Position numbers and translations under genes: made by a program. DNA of 64,000 bases from Symsagittifera roscoffensis (lineage: Eukaryota; Xenacoelomorpha; Acoela; Convolutidae): positions 40,241,831 to 40,305,830 of the forward strand of contig NC_087070.1 in NCBI RefSeq assembly GCF_963678635.1, written 5' to 3'. This document shows, piece by piece, positions 10,816 through 64,000 of the stretch; position 1 is the first letter of the stretch; the number at the start of each line of letters is the position of its first letter. The notes under the pieces are model-generated. The model was given only the letters and a program-made list of their open reading frames with translations. It did no database searches and was not told where the DNA came from.

Positions 10816-11289
10816 CGTTGGTGTTATCTTAGAGCACAGTTTCGCAGAATTCTGGGGACATTTTGAGGATTTTTTAAGTTTTTCTTTTTACTTTTTTCTA
10901 AAAAATTTTCGGAAAATTTTGATTACACGATTCGCGCCATAAACTAATCGAAAAATTAGTCCGGTACCTCTTGTCTATGTTCCGATTTTACGGATTAATA
11001 TTCCGTTCATATATATTCAAAAATTTTGGTATCGAGAAAAAAAGTCAAGTAAATTGTCTCAGTACTGATTGCAAGATATTGCAGTTCAATGGAACTGTTC
11101 AAAATTTTTGGTTTGAGAAAAAATACCGGGTGCTAGCTTGCGGAAAAAAATCATCATGTATGACATCGTATATAAATTTGTAGCACGAATGGAGAGTTCT
11201 AAAAGTTTTCGAACCTTCTTACAGTTTTGGAGATTGGGCGATCACCGGGAAATAGTTTCAGGAGTCGAGTACGAAATCAGTTTCACGTG

Positions 11290-11580
11290 AACCAACAATC
11301 CTCTGCTGAGCCAACTACACTCACAATCAACCAACTACGCTCTGATCACGTGAGCCAACTGCACTCTGCTAAGCCAACTGCACTCTGCTGAATTAACTGC
11401 ACAACTTCACTCTGTTTCTGTCAACTTCTCGCTGTTTCGGCAAACAGCACAACTTTACTCTGTTTCGGCCAACTTCGGCCCATTGGGTACTAGTCCGGGT
11501 CGTACAGCTTCTGAAAGCAAGCTCTGAAAACTAGTCTGAGCGATTCGTGCAGCTTCTGAAAATAGGCTCTGAAAACAATT
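11290..11580. repeat. short tandem repeats in the BEL/Pao leader
   Basis: The unit 'agccaactgcactctgct', in several variants, recurs at about 11290-11480. A second unit containing 'cagcttctgaaa' and 'ctctgaaaac' occurs twice at about 11505-11575. Both lie in the untranslated leader between the 5' LTR and gag. Confidence 0.65.
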
Positions 11581-11609
11581 CAGTCCGTTGTATCGACCTC
11601 GTGCTCTTC

Positions 11610-11628
11610 GTTCCCTTGCGGGGCGCCA
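11610..11628 (-). promoter_or_regulatory. candidate primer binding site
   Basis: On the minus strand the sequence TGGCGCCCCGCAAGGGAAC begins three bases after the 5' LTR. Starting with TGG, it is complementary to a tRNA 3' end finishing in CCA. Its first eight bases equal those of lysine-tRNA-type sites, but the rest differs, so the primer tRNA is unresolved. Confidence 0.6.
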
Positions 11629-11631
11629 AAA

Positions 11632-12114
11632 TGAGCGCCCAATCTCTGTACTATCTGTTACTAGGAAAAGACATTGGTTAGACAACCTTTTATTCGTATT
11701 TTCGGCAATACGACCCACTCATGTCGATATAATCAGTGAAATAATCCAGAAAACTCACAACATGAAGTTCATAACTTCAACATTATTCAGCTCTGAATTA
11801 TAATTTATTTCGGCACAAGCTAGCTACAAGAACCAGTAATGTCCTTGAGACAAATTGCGCTTTTTGGCGGTCAGCCTTAATCAAGGCTGAACCGAATAAA
11901 AACCAAAAAGACAGTTTAAAAATGTCAAGTGGGGCTGGAGCCCCTCTGATCTACACGTTTTAAGGTCTGCGTATGGGGGGATTCGAACCCGTGTCAACTG
12001 GCAAGTCTGAATTGTCGGCGTTACTGTAGCTTAGGCCACTCGGCCAATTGTGATTGTTTTATATGCAATTAGACTCTTCTATGCATTTATACTTTTGTTA
12101 CATTTGTGTTGCAA
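11632..12114 (-). repeat. 5' LTR of the BEL/Pao element
   Basis: Direct repeat of 5521-6012. On the minus strand it starts TTGCAACACAAATG and ends GGGCGCTCA. TATA-like sequences (GTATAAATGC and CATATAAAAC) lie in its first 60 bases and AATAAA near its end. It is followed in the genome by gtcat, matching the left flank. Confidence 0.92.
11979..12046 (-). promoter_or_regulatory. tRNA-like A box and B box inside the 5' LTR
   Basis: The same A box (12036-12046) and B box (11979-11989) as in the other LTR, with unchanged spacing. In this copy the boxes lie just downstream of the TATA-like sequence that would drive the genomic RNA. Confidence 0.7.
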
Positions 12115-12119
12115 GTCAT

Positions 12120-14493
12120 AACTGCAAAAGCTAACGACTCGTGAAAATAATCGACTGCACCTGGTAAAATAATTCAGAAAAGAAGCTTACCACAAAAACT
12201 CGAAATTTTGTGACACATGTGATTGCTTTTTTTTGCAAATGTCTTGGATAAAAATTTTGGGTTAGTTTTGTCCAAAAAATTTAAGCTTATATGGTTCTAG
12301 AAAATTCGAGGTTTTTGAGGTGATATGTTTTTTTTCTGTTTATACCATAAATGAAAAAATGTAACAAAAATTTCAACAACTTTTTTTCAATTTTTGTGAA
12401 TTGATTGAATTTTCCCTTATGTTGAAAATAAGTTTAAGAAAAAATAGTTAACCTGTTAATTTTACGGTAGCCGCTTGTAGAGCCAAAAATATGCACAAGA
12501 AATTTCCAAATTCAAGTATTTAGCTACGCTTCCTGAAGCAAACACGCATCGAAAACAAAATTGCCTCGCAAAGAAGCCGGGTTGGCCAAAACGCGTGCCA
12601 GACACAATTCATATCTGGTAAAGTGACTATTAAGCAATTTTGTACAATTCCATATGTATAAACAATTGTATGAAAACCGTACGAAAAGCATTTATTAAAT
12701 CTATAGAAATTGCTTGACAAATATGTACGACAAAATGCTTGACAACGATGTTTCTATAAAACAAAAGTTCGAACTTCTTTTTGGTTTATGTTTTTGTCCA
12801 AAAACTTAATATCCAACGTTTTCCGCCATGCATGAAAACCCGTATCTTAAAAAGTAGGAATCACACAGTTGAACTGCATTTGTAGATTTGCAAGATTTTT
12901 AATTAATTAAATTGAACTGCATTTGTAGATTTGTCAAAAGTCTTAATGAATTAAATGTCACCGAATTATAACTAGTAACCGTAATTTTCTGTATATGGCT
13001 AGAAAAAAATTATTTCAAACACATGAAAAAGCTATTCACCCAAAACTTCATGGTCGGTTTTAATTCAGTTGTACAAAAACTCAGCCTGGAGTACGTTACA
13101 CACAAAATTGCATGCAAAATTTTTCTTTGGTGGATGTTTGCTTCAGCATTGAAGTAATTTTGCTATAAGAAAATTCACCCAAATTTTTGAACTTTACAGA
13201 AAAATGTTCTAGTCATCTTAAAAAATTGCTTATCATGCTGTTTTCATATAGAAAATTGTATGATATGCATTTTTTACCCCTTCAATGTATATAATTGTGT
13301 GAAAAGCTTTTTTATTGCATGAAAGTGTATGATAAGCTTTTTAGTGTATTGAGGTCAAGACGGGTAACCGGTTTGAGTAGACCAGACGCCGATATATTAT
13401 TTAATTGACGCAAACTAGAAATAAAATACAACATATCGCACAAAAGACTTAAAAACCTTATTTGCAAAATATACATATCAAAAACGGTAATTACATCAAT
13501 TTGCAAAAATATAGTTTCCGAACTCGAACCAGTGAGTTTTCACCTCGGGAGCATGGACGTTTACTTTGCGCCAAAGGGTCAATTTTAGTAATTGGAACTT
13601 AATTTGCTAGAAAATTATGGTGGCGGCCTTATTCAGCGCTGCAGTTTGCATTGAGGAGCCTGAGCAGGGCCGCAGAAAACTCACTTGAAAAATTGGCGGC
13701 GGTGAGAGTGATACAATCATATACGGATGTAAACTCTCACATTTATAAAAATTATCTTGAAATTTATTGTAAGTATGTTTTATTTTTGGAGGTTTTGTGA
13801 TTTTTTTACAAACAAAAGATTTATAAAAGAGAAAAGGCCATTAAAAACGAATTTTTTTTAAAAATATATATTAAGTTTAGCCAAATAAATAGTTAGTGTT
13901 TATTATTTCTATTTAAATTTACCAATTAAACTAGATGGAATTGTAGTTCCATAAAAGTTTGTAGGACAATTTGTCCGTTTAGGCATATAGGTATTAGCCA
14001 TATTAGATTTAGCTTAAAACTTAGATATCAAATAAGAAAGATAGAAAAGTGTAAAAAATTGCTTGGACAATTTGAACTTCCGATTTAGAAATTTACTACT
14101 TCTCTTTATTTGTGAGAGAAACTTCAAAAATTCTCCAGTTTGAGAATTGGATTCTTTGCTTTTTATCTCTTTTTGAGACTTTAGCGAACTTTTAGAAGGT
14201 GTGCCTCACTGGTCGCACCAATTTATTACGCTAGCAACACTATGTGCGCCGGACAAAACGCTTGCTAGTAATATAGGGTCCTTTCTATGTTAGAAAGTAA
14301 ATCTAAAATTCGCTGAGAAATAATTTATTAGAAAAGAAGATAGAATGAATTTACTGCAAGTTGCTTCTTTAGTGGTTGAAGAGAGTGGTGTTGTTATTTT
14401 GTGAGATTTCTGATGGTTTTAAAGGTTTATGGAGGCTGTTTTCGTTAATCTAAACTTTTGCATCTGTTTTTTTTTTCCTGGTAACCTCCTCCG
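12120..14493. other. intergenic sequence between the BEL/Pao element and sdk
   Basis: AT-rich, with no supported gene. Short ORFs at 12520-12720 and 13312-13506 have no recognisable features. A locally duplicated phrase 'ttgaactgcatttgtagattt' (in variants) occurs at about 12870 and 12912. The region should contain the sdk 3' UTR just below 14494. Confidence 0.5.
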
Positions 14494-58373
<43,880 letters not shown>

Positions 58374-59200
58374 CTGAAATAAAAGAAAACAACCATACTC
58401 GCTTGGCAATCCGAAGATTTCCGAATCGATGCCCATATGCAGTCATTTTTTTTGTAAAATCGCTCCGAATAAAAAATCGCATGGCATATATATTCCTCAC
58501 TTGCTTCGAAAGTCGGAACAATAAAAGATGACACCGATGGTGCTTTAAAAACGCATTTTGCAATCTAATTTGCCTAAAATATTTTTGCATATTCGAAATT
58601 GCAGAGTCGAAATTGCAGTTACCAATTAACCAGCAAAAAAAAATACATTTGTTACTCAAAAATTATAGAACTGATTATCTGAGCATCTCATCTCAATTGA
58701 AAACAAACATATGGTAACACCGGAAGACATCGGCTATCTTCGTTCGAAAACTAAAACCATTTTGTTTTCAAGTCAAATTTTGTCAGTCAAATTTCTAGTT
58801 GCCTCCAAGCAAAGCGAATTGAAACTGAGTTAGTTAGGTTCTTGGTTCTAAACTCATAGAGTAATTTTAGATAAGGTACACCGTCTGCTCGTCACGCTAT
58901 CTTATTTTCGGCCGGATAGATTCGTGCAACGTCTTAGTCTAATACCAATCTTAATCTTACTTTTATATCTCCTAGTCTCAATAGATCTAGTGTATACTGA
59001 TTTAAGCGAGTCGGTGCCTCTGGAAGCTCTGGAAGAGGCAACTCTATTCTAAGTTTAATTCGAAATGGTCTGGTGCTGAAATTACAAGTAATTTCAGCAC
59101 TTACAAATAAGTGGGGAGTTAGTTGATGGAATATGATTGGTTAATATAGAATATTTTATAGAGATAAAATATCATAATAATAACCATCAATATAAATCAA
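58374..59200. other. sdk upstream intron sequence, nothing certain
   Basis: No Ig half-domain bounded by splice sites was found. A near-perfect palindrome, gtgctgaaattac then aa then its complement, lies at 59073-59100. Confidence 0.45.
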
Positions 59201-59254
59201 GTTTAGATCTGGTTCCACCCATCCGGGGTTTACAGAGTCATTATTCTTTAAAAT

Positions 59255-59656
59255 TCATCTGTAGTGGAGGATGGATGATGATCGTTGGTACTTCGCGAAC
59301 ATCATTTCTATTCCGTTCTGGGAGAAGGCTGTCTTATCGGTCTTCTCCAGGAAGATGGAATCCGGAGATCGGATTGTGCTTTCTGATCGGTTTGTTGTGA
59401 TCATTTGTTCTTGCTTGGTAGAGAACGGTGTTCCAATCTCGTTTGGGGAACGGCGTGAAGTTTGAGTCTGGAGGGGGTGCCTTTTGGAACTCGGATCTGT
59501 ACGTATAATTGAACATCGAGATGGCCATTGGTCTGGTTCAATGGAGTTCCTTTGCTGCGATGCCAAGTCGTTCTTCAAATCCTTTGAGTTGTGATTGTAG
59601 GCAGCATATCGGTTGTGTTTAGCTTGTTTAGGATATCGGTTTTGTGGTTGGGTCAA
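59255..59656 (-). CDS. hypothetical Gln/Asn/Ser-rich ORF, possible element sequence
   Basis: A minus-strand open frame of 133 codons (QNRYPKQAKHNRYAAYNHNS at its start), Arg/Ser/Thr/Gln-rich, with no domain I recognise. Its A/C-rich coding strand matches the retroelement-like region to the right, so it may be the 3' part of that element or chance opening in skewed DNA. Confidence 0.25.
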   Translation of the reverse strand: MTQPQNRYPKQAKHNRYAAYNHNSKDLKNDLASQQRNSIEPDQWPSRCSIIRTDPSSKRHPLQTQTSRRSPNEIGTPFSTKQEQMITTNRSESTIRSPDSIFLEKTDKTAFSQNGIEMMFAKYQRSSSILHYR

Positions 59657-60802
59657 TCAGTCTCTTGATGTTCTTCTTGAGTTGTGTGTAATCTATATAC
59701 TGCATCATATCATTTACATAAACAAATTTTTTGTTAATTTTGTTTTTAGTTATGATCTTGTATTAGTTGTTATCGCAAAAGCTTTTTTTAATCTTAGTTT
59801 GGTTGTTGTTAAGAGTCGCTCACCCTTGAGCAACTCTATATCAAAAATAGCGTGTGGTCACAAAGCGTGGGTGTAGCACGGTGGGTTAGGCCGGCTATAG
59901 AGCATGCTCAGGAAGTCCTCTTCTGGTGGGTTACGCCAGAGTGGGGTATGATTTCATGCTCTTTCTGTGGGGTCCTGTTTTGTGTTAACTTTTTATGTAT
60001 TTTTTATTACTGGTTTTTTCTTTGGTTGTTTTGGTTGTGTTCTTTTCTAAAAAATCAAATCGTTTGGTTTGGGTTTGTCTTTCGACTTTTTGGTGTTTTA
60101 CTTGTTAGTGTTTAGACTTGAAAGTAGTCTTCAAAAGAATAATTTATCCAGTTTTAGGCTGATGTTATTCTGGTTTGGGTACCGTGGGTTTTCTTTTGTT
60201 AGTCATGCTATTAGGTTGTGGTTTGTGGAGTTTAGTAAGCGGCGTTGGTTAGTTTTGATTAATATATAATTCCTTTCCAACCGGGTTAACGGAAAGTTTG
60301 AAACTTGTGATTACTGGTTATAGTTGTTATCAGTGAAAGTTAAAACTTAAATTCACTATTTTGAACAATTCTTCGTGGGCGAGCTGTGCGATTGTGGATA
60401 GAATTGTGGGTAAATTATACTATAGGGAAGCGTCTTTTAAAAGGTAAGTACTGCTTTCATTTAAATAAATTTACTACTGAAAAACGCAATTTTACTACTT
60501 TGGGGGAGTGAAATTATAATTTATTTTTATCTTTATTATATTTACTGCATTGGGGAAAAGAATTTATATAATAATTTACTGCTATTGGGGAGCAACTTTA
60601 CTGCTTCATTTATTGCTGTTTGTTAATTGAAACTTATAAATTACGAAAAAAAATTTCTATTTTTTAATTGATTTTCGGTTTTGCAGATGATTGAAGATTG
60701 ATGATCGTGCTCATGAAAACTAGAAAGAAGAAAAATTATTTATGAAGAATGGTTAGTATTGTTTCGAATTTGTTAGTTTAAATTATTCAATTCATACCTA
60801 TC
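59657..60802. other. T/G-rich sequence left of the envelope-like ORFs
   Basis: The plus strand is strongly T+G rich. Apparent plus-strand ORFs (59613-59876, 59852-60115) are Phe/Leu/Val/Trp runs expected from such composition. It may contain the 3' LTR of the minus-strand element, but the matching LTR would lie outside the window. Confidence 0.4.
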
Positions 60803-61800
60803 TTAATCATCGGGAAAGAAACCATGGGGGAAAACATCGTGTATTACTTCTGATGTGGTTAGTAATTTGGCTAATATGCGAATGATGTTTTTAGTATGAA
60901 ATAGTGGCCAAAGCAATTGGAGTGCTCTGATGATTTTTAGTTCTTCGGTGCAAACTGCAAATTCATACGGTTTGTTTTGAATAAGGTTAAAAAGCTTGTG
61001 ATTATATTTAGTGTTATGAATAAATTCTAAAATTGGTATTTCGCTGGGTTGTAGGAATTCATGTGGGAGAATTAGTGGTCGGGATTCCTCTACACAGAAG
61101 GTCTTGGTGAGGGGACAGAATATATACATCTGGGTGATGGGATCATAATTGCGGAGGATGCCTTGGAAGTTAGTATTTTTAATGCAATATGTGAAGTTAA
61201 GAAAAAATGGTGAGGTGTATTTAGAGTTAATGAATTGGTATCTATGGTGAGGTTGGCAAGATGGCATATGCAAATTGTAGTGATTTTGTATAAATCGATA
61301 ATAAGTGTAGGTATGTGTTTGTTTAGTTTGTAACATGATGTCGTGTGAACAATGTAAATCACGTTCTTTGGGTGTGAGGAAATGAAAGGTAAGTGGAAAC
61401 AAGTTAAATTTGTCGTAGTAAGATTCATAAGCTTAGATATCACAAAGTGCTTCTGAAAGGAGGTGGTCGTATTTTTTATCTAAAGAATTGATGGTGAAAA
61501 TATAAGGTGTTCGAATGAAAAACTTTTCTGTTAATTGTGGGTTAGCGAACTTATCGTCGTCAAGAAAGTGATCTTGGTTAGGTCTGATGATGTCATGATC
61601 GCAGTGTTCGATTGAAAAATCGTTAGCTTTAGGTGCGGTGAATGTTTTTAATAACCTTTTGTATCCTACATGTGTGAATTGTCCATTGGTTTGTGCTGTA
61701 GTTAGTCGGAAGAGGTCGTTTTTGCATTTTTCTATTTCTTGTGGTGTGTTATTTAGTGATAAACAGAGTGGGTTTGAAAAGTGTTAAAATTATGTCCATT
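60803..61800 (-). pseudogene. Cys-containing ORF downstream of the envelope-like region, unidentified
   Basis: On the minus strand an open frame from about 61790 to 61440 is followed, after one TAA, by an ORF in the same frame to 60803. Together they cover some 320 codons. The second part has many His/Tyr/Asn/Thr and cysteine pairs (MYIFCPLTKTFC near 61120). I do not recognise the family. Candidates are an accessory protein of the retroelement or a displaced part of its glycoprotein. Confidence 0.4.
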
Positions 61801-61997
61801 AAAGGGTGGGGATTAATACATGCTCATCGACGCAGTTTGGTTGTTCTTGGTTAGTGTCGGAATAGGCATATGTATATTGGGGAAAAGAGGGTAAATTTAA
61901 TTTTAGGTATTCTTTAGTATTTGTGTGGTTAGGATGATTAATGTAAGTTCGTGCTGTTCCGGGTTGAGAGGGAAAGGGTTGATTTGGGTATTTTCTT

Positions 61998-62587
61998 TTA
62001 AATGTTCGGTAAGCGCGGTTTGTGCTGGATGACGATTGGTTTGATGTTGAAGATTGAGCTAGAGAAGGGGTATAGTTTGACGAGGGTGTGGGAGTTCGTG
62101 GATTTGATGATGTTATTGTTGATGATAGTTGATGAATAATTAGGGTTTGAGGGTGCTGTAATTGTTGTTGGTGTTATTAAATTAATTAGTTCATATGAGA
62201 TTTGTGTGTTATATGGGGAACTATTGGTGGAGCGATCAGTGGTGAGAGGGGAGTATGTTGGTGTCACGTCGGAAAGGTGTGAGAGAGTCGAGGTAGAGTC
62301 ATTTCTGGTTCGGATGGGTTTAAAAGGGGGTTGAGAAAATGTAGAAGGGCTGGGTTCTGAGTTTGCGAATTCATATGGGGTGTCGATGTCGGAAGTTTGG
62401 AATTGGGAAATTGTGCGATAAACTGTAGTTTTTGAATTAGTATCAGAATCCACGCCTGATGATGTGTTAACATGAGGTGAGGTGATTGAGGTGGGAAAAA
62501 AGCAAAAAGTGGGGTGATGGGGATATTACTGTGGAGATTGGCTGGGTAGGAAAAGGAGCGGTGAAGGGATCCAACTTGGCGGCTCAT
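61998..62587 (-). CDS. Pro/Ser/Thr/Asn-rich ORFs after the membrane protein
   Basis: Two overlapping minus-strand frames (62264-62587 and 61998-62453) are open across the same region. Both are low-complexity, with SPSTFSQPPFKP and repeated Ser/Thr/Asn. One is probably the continuing cytoplasmic tail or a separate tail-like protein, and the other a shadow. Confidence 0.35.
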
Positions 62588-63816
62588 CTCGGGCTAAAAA
62601 AATTGTTGTTCTGAGAACGAAAATTCGTGGTGTGGGGTTGTTCGATTATTTGTTCACATGTATCGTGATTTTGAGATTGTTGTGTCACTATATGGTGAAT
62701 GGGGATTTGTATGTTACTGGGTCTTAGATTTGTAGGGTTTGTGAGTGCTAAGTTTCTAAAATTTCGTGATACTAATGATAATGGACGGTTATGATGTAGG
62801 TTTGATAATTGTGGTGCTGTTGGTGTCGTATTTGCGTTGTTTTGCAAATTGTCATATGCATTTGGTCTTGTTGATATTTTTATAATATTTTCTTTTATTT
62901 GTGCATCTAAAAGTTTGTTATTTATTAATGAAGAGAAGATTCCAAAAAATCCTGCAAAAAGTATGCGTGCTACGCTTGCTTGTCTGTTTACTTGTTTATG
63001 TATAGCACATTTGTTATAGATTCCTTTTAGTAGTGAGAAAAAAAATCCTATAAAGTTGAACATTGCGTATAATATAGTCATTTCTAAGATGTAATAGGGC
63101 CATCCTAGAAAAGTTAGAAGTTCGTTTTTCAAGTTTACAAAACTAAAACAATTTATTGGTGATATATCTTGTGGTCTATAATTTTCGCCATTTAAACAAA
63201 TGTAATCTTTGATGTCTTCAAAAAATCCGCCGTAGTCTTGTGTGTAAATATCTGAGAATCCTGCTGTTTCTGCAAGTTTGCGTAACTTTTGATCTATTTG
63301 TTGTCGTTGTATTGTGTCAATTTTTGTGAGTAGTTCTTGAAACTGTTGTGTACGAATGTGATGTTGTATGTCTGATTTAGAGTATATACCGATTGATTGT
63401 AAATCGATATTTGGGTTGGGGCAATAGCTCTAATGCTTTCAGGTGAAAACTTTTTTAATGGTTGCATTAGCGTAGTTTATGGCGTAAGTTAATAATATTT
63501 ATCTTCGTCGGGATTTAATTGTACTACATTGTGGCTATTTTCTGATCCGCATGGTACTGCTGTATCCCAAAAATATGTTCTTCGTGAGAGTGTATCAACA
63601 AAATGAACTTTATTTTTGTAGAATTTTGGATTCTTTTATAACATCGTTTATCGTTTTATAAAATGTTTCCTTCATAGTCGAGGAAATTTGATCTATTCTG
63701 GATAATAAATATTCGGCATAGGGTATTTTTAGAACTGCTAATGCGAGTGATTGTAAAATTTGTGTTCTTTCAAGTTCGCATAATTGATGTAACGTTTCTA
63801 ATTCTGATAATGACAT
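62584..63816 (-). pseudogene. envelope-like membrane glycoprotein of a retroelement (old copy)
   Basis: The minus strand encodes, in order, a helical segment with LHQLCELERTQILQSLALAV (63610-63816) and a region of short frames. A stretch rich in Gln/Asp/Ile heptad-like residues follows (about 63200-63400). Then comes a hydrophobic stretch YILEMTILYAMFNFIGFFFS (about 63025-63115) with a second hydrophobic segment after a basic loop, and an Asn/Pro/Thr-rich tail. An ectodomain helix, membrane anchor and tail in this order suggest the C-terminal part of an envelope glycoprotein. The 'C-E-x-E-R' motif recalls glycoproteins captured by BEL/Pao elements from negative-strand RNA viruses, but I cannot confirm that. 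Frame breaks near 63430 and 63600 indicate decay. The 5' part lies beyond the window. Confidence 0.5.
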
Positions 63817-64000
63817 TTCTTGAAAAATTCTGCTTATTGTGTAGTTTATTTCATATCGAGATATATGTCATAGTGAATTGCGCCAAAATAGGTGTTGTTC
63901 ATTAATGATAGTTCTTGTAAGCGTGTGCTATCTTTGTCATGTGGTTTTATTTTTCCACCGGTGTTTCCAGTGTTTTTAATGAGGTTTACTGGGATGTATG
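63817..64000 (-). other. continuation of the envelope-like element to the window edge
   Basis: A/C-rich on the minus strand, with short frames only. It presumably continues the glycoprotein ectodomain. Confidence 0.35.

Larger units (their letters stand above)
5521..12114 (-). mobile_element. full-length, degenerate BEL/Pao LTR retrotransposon
   Basis: Two long terminal repeats (5521-6012 and 11632-12114) are near-identical direct repeats flanking retroviral-type coding remnants read on the minus strand. The bases just outside are identical: gtcat at 5516-5520 and at 12115-12119. A 5-bp target duplication is what BEL/Pao integrases make. A primer-binding-like sequence lies next to the right LTR and a polypurine tract (on the minus strand) next to the left LTR, which confirms orientation. 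The coding order on the minus strand is gag, zinc knuckles, aspartic protease of the BEL type, reverse transcriptase, then the end of integrase and its C-terminal domain. Stops, frameshifts, an internal deletion and rearrangements make it non-autonomous. Confidence 0.92.

Noticed and set aside
14209-14280. LTR-like or primer-site-like phrase 'cactggtcgcaccaattt'.
   Set aside because: No second LTR copy and no retroelement coding sequence nearby.
58990-59065. Minus-strand frame with a Pro/Leu/Glu-rich peptide that resembles an FN3 linker.
   Set aside because: The frame is short, has no matching donor, and an FN3 segment would be out of order upstream of the Ig exons.
59870-59960. tRNA-like segment with tagcacggtgg resembling an A box.
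   Set aside because: No B box at suitable distance and no cloverleaf pairing.
59852-60115. Plus-strand ORFs rich in Phe, Leu, Val and Trp.
   Set aside because: Such residues follow from T/G-rich DNA. The likely coding sense of the region is the minus strand.

Overview
This is eukaryotic genomic DNA from an animal, AT-rich and full of introns and mobile elements. I cannot name the species. The content (an invertebrate-style Sidekick gene, BEL/Pao and Ty3/gypsy retroelements, MULE and hAT-type DNA transposons, tRNA-derived repeats) points to an invertebrate. There are no bacterial operons, rRNA genes or CRISPR arrays.

The main gene fills about 14.5-58.4 kb on the minus strand. I could place 27 consecutive exons whose splice sites and reading phases agree from one to the next, giving about 2,050 residues: three immunoglobulin domains, thirteen fibronectin type III (FN3) domains, one membrane segment and a serine/glycine-rich cytoplasmic tail with a stop. 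Thirteen FN3 domains after a run of Ig domains, with a Ser-rich/aromatic entry into the membrane segment, is the layout of the homophilic synaptic adhesion protein Sidekick (sdk). Sidekick normally has six Ig domains, so the signal peptide and about three Ig domains should lie upstream of 58.4 kb or beyond the window. One intron uses a GC donor.

The sdk introns hold most of the repeats. These are a Mutator-like element with 9-bp target duplication (21.2-23.0 kb), several copies of a hAT-like miniature element (the best at 57.0-57.5 kb has a perfect 8-bp duplication), a 5'-truncated Ty3/gypsy fragment (42.9-44.6 kb), a gag fragment (54.8-55.4 kb), a foldback element (30.2 kb), a tandem repeat (25.1-25.9 kb), a long AAAT microsatellite and a family of tRNA-like repeats.

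Downstream of sdk (0-14 kb) lie an ATCGATTTAA-rich satellite-like block, two possible exons of an unidentified plus-strand gene, and a complete but decayed BEL/Pao LTR retrotransposon on the minus strand (5521-12114, 5-bp duplication gtcat). Its LTRs carry a tRNA-like A box/B box pair beside TATA-like sequence. Its interior shows a palindromic gag rearrangement, a 97-bp tandem duplication of the RT catalytic motif and loss of RNase H and the first part of integrase.

Upstream of sdk (about 59.2-64 kb, cut by the window end) the minus strand is A/C-rich and carries ORFs of an envelope-bearing retroelement: a membrane-anchored glycoprotein-like region, a Pro/Ser/Thr/Asn-rich region and a further Cys-containing ORF downstream that I could not identify.
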